NCBI GenBank assembly: GCA_020284085.1
Contig: JACEVL010000004.1
Span: 1,203,307-1,267,306, forward strand
Source of the DNA: Aporrectodea caliginosa
Lineage: Eukaryota; Annelida; Clitellata; Crassiclitellata; Lumbricidae
Length of the DNA stretch: 64,000 bases
Direction of reading: 5' to 3'
Part shown: positions 25,153-35,022 of the stretch, piece after piece
How the letters are laid out: each line of letters opens with the position of its first letter
Position numbering within the stretch: the stretch's first letter is position 1
Translations under genes and position numbers: made by a program
Notes under the pieces: generated by a model
What the model saw: the letters and a program-made list of their open reading frames with translations, nothing else
Databases searched by the model: none
Told to the model about the DNA's origin: nothing

Positions 25153-25167
25153 TCTATATATAAAATG
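25153..25167 (+). promoter_or_regulatory. TATA-like motif abutting the start codon
   Basis: TATATATAAAATG places a TATA-type motif directly at the polymerase start codon. The next two genes begin in the same way (ATATAAAAATG at 29007, AATATAAAATG at 29369). This suggests a shared element-encoded promoter or translation signal with almost no leader. It is an inference from sequence similarity only. Confidence 0.5.
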
Positions 25168-28100
25168 GATTGCTCAACGAAAACAGTAAAACAATTACGA
25201 AACATTGCTAAAGAGAATGGCTTGGTTAGATATTCGGGACTGCGAAAAGCGGATCTCGTAACATTCCTATCATCGAGACTTTTGCAAAGCGTTAAGACTG
25301 TACATGAAAGCGACCTACTAGACGCTCCAGTTCCAGACATCAAAGTTCCAACGCTTGTTCCAGGTAAGTATACGCCTCCTTGGAAATCTCATTTTAATAA
25401 TGTTGTGACTGAAATGAAGAACAAGGTAAGGTTGAAAATTAATTCTTTTGCGGATTGGGTGGTTAATTTCGTAGCTCCTCGAGAAAAGAAACCCGTAAAT
25501 GAAAAATTAGACTCGTTGAAGTCAAAGATTTCGGGTATTTTTAACAAAATCAATGAAAAGAAGTTCGAGATTCGAGAGACTGCGTCGGCTATTAAGGGAT
25601 TTACCAAACAACACACGATCGATGGAATTGACGGAATCGATACCGAGTCTTTTCTTAAAGCCGTAGAGTCGCGAGTAGTTAGCCTGCTCTCTCAGAATCG
25701 ACAAATAAAGACCAATTTAGTTCTCACTTGTACTATGGCGCGCGTGAATATTAAAACCGGAGAAGAAGATTCCGATGATATACCATTTCGTTCGTTGACG
25801 GAGGTCGTTCTAGAATCTACCGACGTGAATGAAATATATAACAAAGCCAAAGATAAACTCATGGAGTCGATGGCTAGTTTTCAAATGCGTGGGAGTAATT
25901 GGAGATTCAGAGCCGTAGTTAAATTAGATATTAATACGGTAATATACAAGCCACTGAAGGGTAGTTCTTACATTCGATTACCCGCAGAACTTGCTAGTAA
26001 AAAGGCAATTATAAACCTGAAAAATAACGACGAAGAATGTTTTAAATGGTGCGTCACTAGAGCGCTGAATCCAACGGAAGACAACCCGCATAGAATCACA
26101 AGAGAATTAATTGATCAATCGAAGAAACTCGATTGGAGTGGTATTGAATTCCCAGTTGCAACCGATGGAAATATAATAAGTAAATTTGAGAGAAATAATA
26201 ATGTCAGCGTTAACGTATTCGGTTACGAAGAAATAATATTTCCAATTTACATGTCGAAGCAGCAAGACGTTAAAGCGTCAGTCGTTGATCTATTGCTTAT
26301 TTCTGACGGAGATAAGAAGAAACATTATTGCCTGATCAAGAATTTTAACAGATTGATGGTATCACGAAGTGAAAAATCAAAGCATTCAAAACATTCAATA
26401 CATTATTGCAAAAGATGTTTAAATGGCTATACACGTGTAGAAGCGCTTGCTAAGCATACCGAGTACTGTTCACAGGAAAACGCCCAACGAATAGTTCTTC
26501 CCGAACCAGGAACCATGCTAAGTTTTAAACATTATTTCAAATCCATGAGAGTTCCCTTTATCGTCTACGCCGATTTTGAATCGTTCATTAAGCCTATAGA
26601 CTCGTGTCAACCGAATCCAGCAGTATCATACACCAAACAATATCAGAAGCACATTCCTAGTTCGTTTTGTTATTATATAAAGTGTTTCAACGACGACGTT
26701 TATTCACAAGACCCTGTAACGTACACGGCTGAGAGCGAAGACGACGATGTAGCTCAGATATTCGTAGATACTCTAGAGGCAAATATAAAACAAATATATA
26801 ACCAGTTTAAATTTCCCAAACGAATGATATTCGGTGTAACTGAGAAGAAATGTTTCGATGAAGCTACCAGTTGCCATATCTGCGGAGACGAGTTGGGGAC
26901 AGATCGTGTTAGAGATCACTGCCATCTTACTGGAAAATATAGAGGCGCGGCTCATAACAGTTGTAATTTAAGCTATAAAATCCCCAAGTTTTTCCCGGTC
27001 GTGTTCCATAACTTATCCTGTTACGATAGTCATTTATTCATTAAAAGACTGCGAGGTGAGAATGGTGAAAGAATTAATTGCATTCCGTGTAACGAAGAAA
27101 AATATATATCGTTTAGCAGAGAGGTCGTTGTCGACAAGTTTGTAAAAGAGGGAAAAGAGATATCAGTCAAACGCGAACTACGCTTTATAGATAGTTTTAG
27201 ATTCATGCCCTCGAGTCTCGACGCGCTATCGAAGAACCTTCGTAAAGAACAGTGTAAGAATGTAGGTGAATTTTATAAAGGTAGGCAGCTCGATCTATTA
27301 CTCAAAAAAGGAGTCTACCCATACGAATTCGCCGAGTCCGTCGAAAGATTGAACGCAACCGAACTGCCTCCCAAATCCGCATTCTATTCTAAACTAAACG
27401 ACTCAGACATTAGCGACGAAGATTACACCCATGCTAAAACGGTATGGACAGAATTTCGTTGTAAGACATTAAGAGAATACCATGAATTGTATAATATTTC
27501 AGACGTGTTGTTATTAGCCGATGTATTCGAAAACTTTAGAGACGTTTGCACGAGCAACTACGGACTAGATCCGGCGTGGTATTACACTTCTCCCGGTCTA
27601 GCATGGGACGCGGCGTTGAAGATAACTAAAGTAGAGTTGGAGTTGATGAGTGATTACGACATGTTACTCATGATTAAGCGTGGAACCAGAGGAGGCGTCA
27701 GTACGATTTCACATCGATACGCGAGAGCGAACAACGAGTATATGGGAGAAGCATTCGACAGTAGTAAACCCTCGTCGTTTATTACATACCTAGACGCTAA
27801 TAATTTATACGGATGGGCGATGAGCAAACCGTTACCGACTCGAGGGTTTAAATGGATGAATGATAAAGAGCTTAATAATTGGAGGAGTATGCCTTGTATC
27901 TTAGAAGTCGATTTAGAATATCCTAAAGAGTTGCATGACCTACATAACGATTATCCACTCGCTCCTGAGAGTCTAATACCCAATGGATCGGATGTGGCAA
28001 AACTAATTCCAAACTTAAACGATAAACAAAAGTATGTTGTACACTACGAAAATTTAAAACTGTACGAAAGTCTCGGATTGAAGATAACGAAAATTCATAG

Positions 28101-28980
28101 AGGGATACGATTCGAAGAAAGTACTTGGTTGAAAGAGTATATCGATCTCAATACCGACTTGCGAACGAAGGCTGCTAATGATTTCGAGAAGGACTTTTTC
28201 AAACTGATGAATAATAGTGTCTTTGGTAAGACTATGGAACGAATTGAGAACCGCGTAGATATAAGGTTAGTATGCGATGAGAAGGAAGCTGTTAAGCTCG
28301 CGGCGAAAGTAAGTTTCGATAGGCTAACGATATTTGACGAGAATCTAATAGCTATTCATAATAAAAGAACAAAGTTGCTCTTTAACAAGCCCATATATCT
28401 CGGTATGTGCGTCTTAGACTTGAGTAAAACGCTCATGTATAATTTTCACTATAACTACATTAAAAATAAATACGGAGATAGATCGAAACTGTTATTTACG
28501 GATACAGATTCTCTAGCTTATGAAATAAAGACCGACGATTTCTTCGCCGATATCGCCAACGATGTGCGAAGCCGGTTCGATACGAGTGATTTTCCTAAGA
28601 ACCACACATCAGGTATAGAAACTGGGGTGAATAAGAAAGTTATCGGTATGTTTAAGGACGAAGCGGGAGGTAAACAGATCGAAGAGTTCGTTGGATTGAG
28701 ATCGAAACTCTATTCATATCAGATGGCTGGAGTGGATTATAAAAAGGCTAAGGGTGTAAAGAAGTCTGTAGTTAAGAAATCAATCACACACGAAGACTAT
28801 AGAAATTGCTTGTTCACCAAACAAGTACAGTCTAGAACGATGAATGTGATTCGATCCCACCTACACGAGATGTACACCGAAGAAATAAATAAGGTAGCTC
28901 TATCAGCCGACGACGATAAGCGATTGATTCAGCTAGACGGTGTTCACACTTTATCATATGGCCACTATTCACTAAACTAG
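25165..28980 (+). CDS. polB: Protein-primed family B DNA polymerase (pPolB) of a Polinton
   Basis: A 1271-residue intact family B DNA polymerase of the protein-primed type, which would copy the linear element DNA. In order: a SAP/Rho-N-like helical segment (residues 3-37) and a long element-specific region. Then come a C2HC zinc finger (C415, C418, H431, C435) and exonuclease motif I with D470 and E472. Next is a Cys/His cluster around C570, C573, D584, H585, H597 and C600, resembling an endonuclease VII-type treble clef inserted in the exonuclease domain. Exonuclease motifs II (N616/D621) and III (Y776/D780) follow. Polymerase motifs are A with D877 (DANNLYG), B (NNSVFGK, 1016-1022) and C with D1113 and D1115 (DTDS), then KLY at 1181-1183. 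The start is the first ATG after stops and lies against a TATA-like motif. It heads a same-strand cluster. Every catalytic residue is kept. Confidence 0.96.
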   Translation: MDCSTKTVKQLRNIAKENGLVRYSGLRKADLVTFLSSRLLQSVKTVHESDLLDAPVPDIKVPTLVPGKYTPPWKSHFNNVVTEMKNKVRLKINSFADWVVNFVAPREKKPVNEKLDSLKSKISGIFNKINEKKFEIRETASAIKGFTKQHTIDGIDGIDTESFLKAVESRVVSLLSQNRQIKTNLVLTCTMARVNIKTGEEDSDDIPFRSLTEVVLESTDVNEIYNKAKDKLMESMASFQMRGSNWRFRAVVKLDINTVIYKPLKGSSYIRLPAELASKKAIINLKNNDEECFKWCVTRALNPTEDNPHRITRELIDQSKKLDWSGIEFPVATDGNIISKFERNNNVSVNVFGYEEIIFPIYMSKQQDVKASVVDLLLISDGDKKKHYCLIKNFNRLMVSRSEKSKHSKHSIHYCKRCLNGYTRVEALAKHTEYCSQENAQRIVLPEPGTMLSFKHYFKSMRVPFIVYADFESFIKPIDSCQPNPAVSYTKQYQKHIPSSFCYYIKCFNDDVYSQDPVTYTAESEDDDVAQIFVDTLEANIKQIYNQFKFPKRMIFGVTEKKCFDEATSCHICGDELGTDRVRDHCHLTGKYRGAAHNSCNLSYKIPKFFPVVFHNLSCYDSHLFIKRLRGENGERINCIPCNEEKYISFSREVVVDKFVKEGKEISVKRELRFIDSFRFMPSSLDALSKNLRKEQCKNVGEFYKGRQLDLLLKKGVYPYEFAESVERLNATELPPKSAFYSKLNDSDISDEDYTHAKTVWTEFRCKTLREYHELYNISDVLLLADVFENFRDVCTSNYGLDPAWYYTSPGLAWDAALKITKVELELMSDYDMLLMIKRGTRGGVSTISHRYARANNEYMGEAFDSSKPSSFITYLDANNLYGWAMSKPLPTRGFKWMNDKELNNWRSMPCILEVDLEYPKELHDLHNDYPLAPESLIPNGSDVAKLIPNLNDKQKYVVHYENLKLYESLGLKITKIHRGIRFEESTWLKEYIDLNTDLRTKAANDFEKDFFKLMNNSVFGKTMERIENRVDIRLVCDEKEAVKLAAKVSFDRLTIFDENLIAIHNKRTKLLFNKPIYLGMCVLDLSKTLMYNFHYNYIKNKYGDRSKLLFTDTDSLAYEIKTDDFFADIANDVRSRFDTSDFPKNHTSGIETGVNKKVIGMFKDEAGGKQIEEFVGLRSKLYSYQMAGVDYKKAKGVKKSVVKKSITHEDYRNCLFTKQVQSRTMNVIRSHLHEMYTEEINKVALSADDDKRLIQLDGVHTLSYGHYSLN

Positions 28981-29006
28981 TTAAAGGTAAATATAGTAAT
29001 ATAAAA

Positions 29007-29315
29007 ATGGAGGTCTTAAAAAAGTGTTCAAAATGCAAGATTGAAAAAAGCTTAATTGAATTCCATCACGATAAAACTAAACAGAGCGGCTATTATAATA
29101 GCTGCAAATTATGTAAAAATATCACAACGAAGAAACTTAGGTTGAAATACTCACGACTAGAAACGAGGGAAATGATAGATAAAAAAGTTTGCAGCGGCTG
29201 CAAAGAAGAAAAAACTGTACTAGAATATGTTAAAAACAGATATCACAAAGACGGGTTCGCTAATGTTTGCAAAAAATGTAATCATAACTATTATATCACG
29301 CATTCTAAAGCTTGA
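29007..29315 (+). CDS. Tandem zinc-ribbon protein of the Polinton element
   Basis: A 102-residue lysine-rich protein made of two copies of the same module. Each is CxxC, 22 residues, CxxC: C7/C10 with C33/C36, and C62/C65 with C88/C91. Spacing is identical in the two halves, which points to internal duplication. Similar single modules occur in phage and large DNA virus proteins linked to nucleic-acid binding or HNH-type nucleases, but I see no catalytic histidine pattern that proves nuclease activity. It starts 26 bases after the polymerase stop with ATATAAAAATG. The motif AAGGTAA(A)TATAGT follows both the polymerase stop and this gene's stop. Function is inferred as DNA or RNA binding only. 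Confidence 0.8.
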   Translation: MEVLKKCSKCKIEKSLIEFHHDKTKQSGYYNSCKLCKNITTKKLRLKYSRLETREMIDKKVCSGCKEEKTVLEYVKNRYHKDGFANVCKKCNHNYYITHSKA

Positions 29316-29368
29316 AGGTAATATAGTCTAGGGTTTAAACTCTTAAAAACATTTAGAATAAATATAAA

Positions 29369-29773
29369 ATGAGTTCTACAACTGTAAAAAACATCGACGT
29401 TGAAGGTATAGTCCTTCCGAATAAACCATTAACTAATTTCGAATTAATAGATGCTGCAAAGAAGCTGAATATTCTGAATTTTAGAGGGTTTTTTATGCGA
29501 GACGCCCTGCCGAAGAAACCTAAACGGAACGAGTGCGGTATCCTTAATCTTGACGATTCGGGTGGTAAAGGGACGCATTATGTGGGTTGGGTTAAGAATC
29601 GTGAAGACAAGCTTTATTTTGATTCTTACGGTTTACCGCCACCTACTGAACTGTTAAAATATTTAGGCGATCCAGTATATTACAACTCCGAACGAATACA
29701 GCCGGATAACGAAGTCTTTTGCGGTCATCTGTGTTTGTACGTGCTGAAGAAAATAATGCAACGATGGTCGTAA
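29369..29773 (+). CDS. Adenain-like cysteine protease (C5 family type)
   Basis: A 134-residue protein with the layout of adenovirus and Polinton maturation proteases, which cleave capsid precursors. The putative catalytic residues are H70 (GTHYVGW), D85 (YFDSYG), Q111 as the oxyanion-hole residue and C118 (FCGHLC). The Q-to-C spacing of seven matches adenain exactly, and H-to-D is close to it. The protein is shorter than the roughly 200-residue adenoviral enzyme, but all four residues are present and the frame is intact. It follows the zinc-ribbon gene by 53 bases and begins with AATATAAAATG. Without capsid genes in this truncated copy it has no substrate here. The alternative is a related Ulp1-type protease. 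Confidence 0.82.
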   Translation: MSSTTVKNIDVEGIVLPNKPLTNFELIDAAKKLNILNFRGFFMRDALPKKPKRNECGILNLDDSGGKGTHYVGWVKNREDKLYFDSYGLPPPTELLKYLGDPVYYNSERIQPDNEVFCGHLCLYVLKKIMQRWS

Positions 29774-29831
29774 ATTTCCAAGAAATCATAAACGATTTAT
29801 ATTAATAAATAATATCATATTTAAAAAAAGA

Positions 29832-30003
29832 ATGCCTGTTAATAAATTTGGTCATACAGACTCTGGTTCTATGCAACGAGTTGTAGCCGGAGGTGTAACG
29901 CTAACTCAGATAAATAATACTTGCATCTTTGAATATATACAATATATATGGCCCCTCATGTACTCCCTTCATGGTCGAACTATTGCTAGCCAATTATCTC
30001 ATT
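29832..30003 (+). pseudogene. Fourth Polinton gene, N-terminal fragment fused to duplicated segment
   Basis: The frame opens at 29832 and gives about 30 residues with the run GGVTLTQINNT. It then enters the 489-bp duplicated segment at 29934 and stops at 30001-30003. The real C-terminus is lost. I recognise no family with certainty; a structural or tail-like protein is possible. The last 23 codons are encoded by the inserted or joined segment, not by the element. Confidence 0.6.
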
Positions 30004-30422
30004 AAGAGACAGTTCATATATGTATATGTGTGTGCTTGTGTGTGTGTGTGACAGTGTATGTGTGTGTTTCTGTGTGTGTGCGTGTGTGTTTTCGTGTGTG
30101 TGTCTGTGTCTCGGTGTGTGTGTTTTGAGTTGGCAGAGACGAATAATCGTATTCAGAGAATGTCCTATACAATATTATGTGCAAAGGAATAGGGTCACAC
30201 GCCTATTTTAAGGTCTATATCATACTGAACAAAGGCTATAATTATACGAGTGCATGCGTCTTTAAATTCAATACAATCATCACCTGCAAATACACTCCTG
30301 AAATAGACTTCATCACCTTTGATTGGCATGCAATTGTCTTACCTGTACTTTACGGAAACAGACTTCGCCACTTCTAATTGACTCGTGCTGTCAATATACT
30401 TATCTTAAATACGTCCTCAAGG
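29934..30422 (+). repeat. 489-bp dispersed segment, copy 1
   Basis: Nearly identical to 37166-37652. It starts TATATACAATATATATGGCC and ends ATACGTCCTCAAGG. An internal (TG)n-rich patch (30018-30128) is the only place where the copies differ by small indels. It has no clear TIR, poly-A tail or target duplication, and no family was recognised. It forms the right boundary of the Polinton remnant. Confidence 0.93.
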
Positions 30423-31388
30423 AGCAATCCATTCAAAGAGGACTGGTTCTATCTTACGCTTACACTGTAGTTCCAGTCGCGCTGAATTACATGAATCCAA
30501 TGGTTTGTTTGGTCTACTGTCTCTTGGATTTGATGAGGTTCCAAATGTCAAGACTCTTCCAATCAGTATATTTACTACTAAACTACTTATAATTAAGACT
30601 TCTTTTTGACTGGGCCTGGTTCGGGAGCGCCTCTGGTAGTAATCTTGAAGGGCATTATATACATTTCTTTGATACATAGATAGATTTAATGGTAATTACA
30701 TGTATTCATCTAGTGCTGTAGGCCTATTGGCATGTGCACATGGTGCTACGCAGGGTTATATACTTGGTTCTCTTGCTTACACTTTCCACAATGACACTGA
30801 ATAACACATAATTATAAGACTCAATTTCTGCCACTGCATGGGAAATCCACCCCAGCAACATAAGACATTTAGTGGATGTACCGATTTTTAACTTTTGGCT
30901 CTATACATCATACATGGGTCCTTGCACTATCTGTGCTTGAAAACGGCTTTCTTAAACACGTCAAAACGAAGTGTAAAACTATCCCAAGACCACTGTCGAC
31001 TCGCTGCATGGAACGTGTTTATTCGTATACTGCAGAGACGGTATACATCTGTTTAACGTACTGTTACAGTATAGGTTGTAAAACCAATTCGCCATAGTAA
31101 CCTCAATCCTTCTCTATACATATAGGCCTCCCATGCATTCGGGCTTATTGTATAATTATATAGTTTCGCTGCATGAAACAACATTGAAGCGCAAAGGATT
31201 GAGTGTGCGTCGTAGGCCTTTATTACCGCAGGACTATACCCTGTATACACAGAAAAAAGAGGGCGTGGATGGGACCTTGGTGGTATATAGGGGCCTTGCC
31301 TGCTGTTTTAATTCAAAATGATTCAAGAATATTCGTAGGTCCTATATATAGACCTTAGTAGAAGTGAGCTAATCAGTCTGTCACCTTC
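30423..31388. other. No gene seen; one retroelement 3' end
   Basis: GGGAGCGCCTCTGGTAGTAA and TCTTGAAGGGCATTATATAC at 30626-30662 are a diverged stem-loop 3' end on the plus strand. The rest is unrecognised, AT-rich sequence with TAGGCCT words. Confidence 0.5.
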
Positions 31389-31396
31389 CTTTAACG

Positions 31397-32274
31397 CAGG
31401 GGTGTCAAACCTTTTTCAAAGACGGGCCAGTTGCAGTACTTTCCAGAATGTGGCGGGCCAGGGTGTCGAAGGCTTCTGAGCAAAATGGGGGTAGGAATCT
31501 GGAAGGGGCTCGGTGAGATATTTTTGCAAAACTGAAATCTTAAATGGTGCATATTTTTAACATACCAACCATCAAATTATGTAGGCTTATAAATGTTAAT
31601 TTTGATGCTAAAAGTATGCTGACTCTTGTGTTAACAAGCGTCATCATTGAATATCCTTGCTCGCATAGGCTATAAGTAAGCTATGAGCTGGCAAACAAAC
31701 ACAGCTTTAGAGCAGCATGAGTTTGTAAATGAAGAAAATTTTCTCAGTGCAGTTGCTGATAAAACACCTGCACTTCTGTTCTTGTGAATTTGGTTTACAA
31801 TGCTGTATTACACTGCAAAGCCATTTTGTAACAAACTTGGAACAGTCGCAGGATTGATTCCAAATTTATTGCTGAACAGCTGAAATTGGTCCTCTACATA
31901 TCTGAATGCTGAGAAGCGTTTTCTAAATGCATCAAGTATGTCTGCCACTTTCGTTGCATATTTAGCAGAGTTAATGCTTCAGCATGATTCTTATAGCTTC
32001 ATTCAGATATCCAATGTGGTCGTTATGCCCTCGCGCAAGTTGCGAAGCCCACAGCTGAAGGTTTATTTCGAATGCTCGTATCAAATCATAAGCCTCAGTA
32101 GGCCCTAATAGCAATATCCTTGCCTTGCAGCTTACCATTAAGTGTATTTGGTATACTGACTGAAAAATTAAAAAAATCAAACTTTTATTCTCAAATTTTG
32201 CACAGAGCCGCGGGCCAGAAAAAAATCATCGGCGGGCCAGAAATGGCCCGCGGGCCTGCTCTTTGACATCCCTG
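31397..32274 (-). mobile_element. hAT DNA transposon remnant, 878 bp, with 8-bp TSD
   Basis: The ends CAGGGGTGTCAAACC and CTTTGACATCCCTG are inverted repeats of hAT type. They are flanked by a perfect 8-bp target duplication CTTTAACG (31389-31396 and 32275-32282). The reverse strand of 31971-32180 contains IRAFEINLQLWASQLARG, which resembles the K-x-F-x-x-KL-x-L-W-x-x-Q segment of GTF2IRD2/Charlie-type hAT transposases, but the frame is short and broken. GGGCCAG words lie inside both ends. It is a non-autonomous, decayed copy. Confidence 0.9.
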
Positions 32275-32289
32275 CTTTAACGCAAGTGC

Positions 32290-33615
32290 TTAAAGTCCCG
32301 TTTTGTTTGATCGTGGTTCTCTCTCATCTTGGTACGGAACGCTGCTCATGAGTTTTTCTTGAAGTTTCACTTATGTTATGTATATGGTGCACGAGACACC
32401 CCTTATTAAATTAATTAGGCCTATAGACTGTACTTCAAGCGATGTATAACCCCATTGGCGGTGAGTTTCCTCATGGGAGACTTCTTTGCCGTTTAGAGGT
32501 CTCTCTCTCAGCGGGTCGAGAGGGAGCGTAAATGCATAACTATGCAATCGTCTTGTGGCAATGTTACTGCATTCATGCATAATGTGCCTCTATCTGAATC
32601 CTGTCCTCTGTCCACTCTTATTTGCTATATGTCTGACCGTCTGTCTGCGTGTATGCATGTCTGCATGTCGGTCTGTCTGTTTGTCCGCCTATCCATTCCT
32701 TCTTGATACACTTGTTGCTAATTCTATTTCGTTATATCTCGCTCACTCAGTCATTGTGCAAAGAATGTTGGATCGCTTCTATCCCGTAGAATAACTTAGT
32801 AAAGAAATTTTCCACTCACAACGCCATGGCACTAGCGACTGATAGTTAGCTTATACTGCAGGTTAAATAAATAACTTAATTAATAGGCTACTTCAGTGGT
32901 TGCTGAAAAATGAAAATTAGACCTAAGATTTCCTTATTTGAACTGCTTCGCTTATTCATTAGCCACCAAATGTCCCGCCCCTCAAGATAGATCGGCTATT
33001 CATCGAGCAACAATGCCCATCAATCTATCCCGAGGCGGGGCGTCACGCATGAAGGGTGTTTATGGACGCCATGACGACAGGTGCCTCTTTTGTAGCGGTG
33101 CCAGCCGCCGTAGCGTGTGAACTGTCGCAGAATTACTGGACACATGCGACTGATAGTTGCCGAGGCCGGAAATTCTAACGGATTAGAACGGGACGCTTGG
33201 GACTGGCTTTGGACGAGAAGGAGGTGCGATCTTTGACGATCGAAAGAGGTGTTAGGCAAAGTAAAATAAGGGCCCCGCGAAAGCGTCAGAGAAAAGAAAG
33301 GTACCTGAGTAGAGTTTCGGAAGAGAGGGGTTGTTGAGAGGACCGGTATACCAGAAGCGTTAAAGGGTGTTAAAGAGAAGTGTTTAATTTCTAAAGGGAG
33401 CTGCAGGAGATCTGATGCAAAGAGACTAGACAACAAAGTGACAACAGAAAGCGGCTCTTTGGATATTTCGCGTTTTGAGAAGTCAACTTTTTGCACTCGG
33501 CAGAAAATAAGTTCTATACCTCTTTATTTCTAGTTTGTTCTTGAAAAAGTACGATCTACAGGAGATACGTCGAACAAATCGATTCGTCGAGAAACTATCG
33601 CATACCTGTTGGATT
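32290..33615 (+). promoter_or_regulatory. Upstream region and 5' UTR candidate of the T-box gene
   Basis: This is the sequence between the hAT element and the first T-box ATG. It becomes G/C-richer from about 33000 (GGCGGGGCG at 33025), as is common near animal promoters. I see no reliable TATA box or start site. A GTGTGAAC half-site like the T-box core lies near 33113, but such matches are expected by chance. Confidence 0.35.
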
Positions 33616-33838
33616 ATGCTTGCTTTTCTTTCACCATCCGTAACCAAGACTGCGATGGCACTTGATGAGGAGCCAGCTGATGACAGTATCGTCGAATTTA
33701 CAGGGCAGCATTCTTTTCCCACCCGGGATGACTATCATCCATCGGCGCTTATAAACACGGCGAATCCTCAACAGTTTCCAGTCACTGGCTTCCAGTTCAG
33801 TCATTCGAATCACCAAGATCAGCTGACGTCGTTTACAG
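33616..33838 (+). CDS. Tbx6/16: T-box gene, coding exon 1
   Basis: Encodes residues 1-74 plus the first base of codon 75. The donor follows TTTACAG at 33838 (GTGCAG). The upstream open frame extends without an ATG, so the start is the ATG at 33616 or the one at 33655 (MALDEEP). Confidence 0.85.
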
Positions 33839-34991
33839 GTGCAGCAAACAATCGTCTATTTCATCGCTTAGTCACTTTTTCACTCATTCGCCTGCTTACC
33901 AACACAGGCGAAAATCGGTACTTAACTTTGGGGACAGATTTTTCAGGGGTCGGATTTTGCATTATTTGGGGGGACAGAAGGGCCCCAGTTAAAACTTGGG
34001 GCAGTCCCCTCTGTCCTCCCCCGTGATTTTTACGCCACTGCTTGACACTAACTCACTTAGTTGCTCATGCGCTCGCTCGGCTCATTCATTCGCTCACTCA
34101 TTCACATATTCATTCATTCATCACATTCACTCTCTTGTGACGATGGTATTGATAATAATAATGATGATGAATTGATGTATTACAGGTTATCATCAGCAGC
34201 ATTTTCTTCCTCAACCTCTTCCGCCACCATCCTTTCCTTCTCATCCGTCAGTGGGGGTATTTCATCCTCATCGGTACACATACGATGCCAAGAGGATGCA
34301 TGTCTGCGATCCTCATCAACGACCTTCCTCCTTCTCCGTTCCTCCAGCTCACCATCCTCCGCCTCTTCCTTCTGGTGATCGCAACATCAAAGTTTCGCTG
34401 GAAAATGTGGAACTCTGGCGCAAGTTCCATTCCATCGGAACAGAAATGATCATCACGAAATCTGGAAGGTACATAACGATCTTAAAAGACTTCACAAAGA
34501 GTGCTCTAATACATATATATATGCACGCGTATGCGTATGCATAGGTCCTACATACTTGTATATTCACAAACATACATACATGCATACATACATACATATA
34601 TACACACACATACATATATACATAAGGAAGAAAAGGCTAAAGTGGCTGGGACATGTGATGAGAATGGGCAATGACAGATTACCATCGATGGCTTTACACG
34701 ATATGTGGAGGGAACTAGGAGTAGAGGAAGACAACAAAAGACATGGATGGATAATATACGAGAGGATCTGGAGAGAATGAACGATGAACATTGCAGAAGC
34801 AAAGGAACAAATCAAGGATAGAGAATTCTGGAGAGACAAGTTGAGGACTCATCGTTGGCCTGGCCTGACGGAGGAGTAGCAAAGAAGAAGACTTATATAT
34901 ATATACATACACATAGATACATACATACATACATACATACATACATGCATTACATACATACATACATACATACATACATGTATACATTACA

Positions 34992-35022
<31 letters not shown>

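Larger units (their letters stand above)
24860..29933 (+). mobile_element. Polinton/Maverick (adintovirus-like) element, 3'-truncated
   Basis: Four compact intronless frames in one direction form this element: protein-primed DNA polymerase B, a double zinc-ribbon protein, an adenain-like protease and an N-terminal fragment of a fourth protein. The set polymerase B plus adenain-like protease is diagnostic for Polintons and adintoviruses. The retroviral-type integrase, packaging ATPase and capsid genes expected in a complete element are absent. The sequence stops abruptly at 29933, where a 489-bp segment also found at 37166 begins. The left boundary is not defined; 24870-25160 is unique AT-rich sequence that could include the left terminal repeat. 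All three complete frames are undamaged, so the insertion is probably young. It is an endogenous, virus-like element and is described only. Confidence 0.88.

Noticed and set aside
29832..30003. Complete fourth Polinton gene
   Set aside because: The frame leaves element sequence at 29934 and ends within a segment repeated elsewhere, so it is a truncated gene with a foreign tail.
33020..33496. 158-codon reverse open frame upstream of the T-box gene
   Set aside because: Overlaps the presumed T-box promoter and 5' UTR on the other strand; composition unremarkable, no motif.
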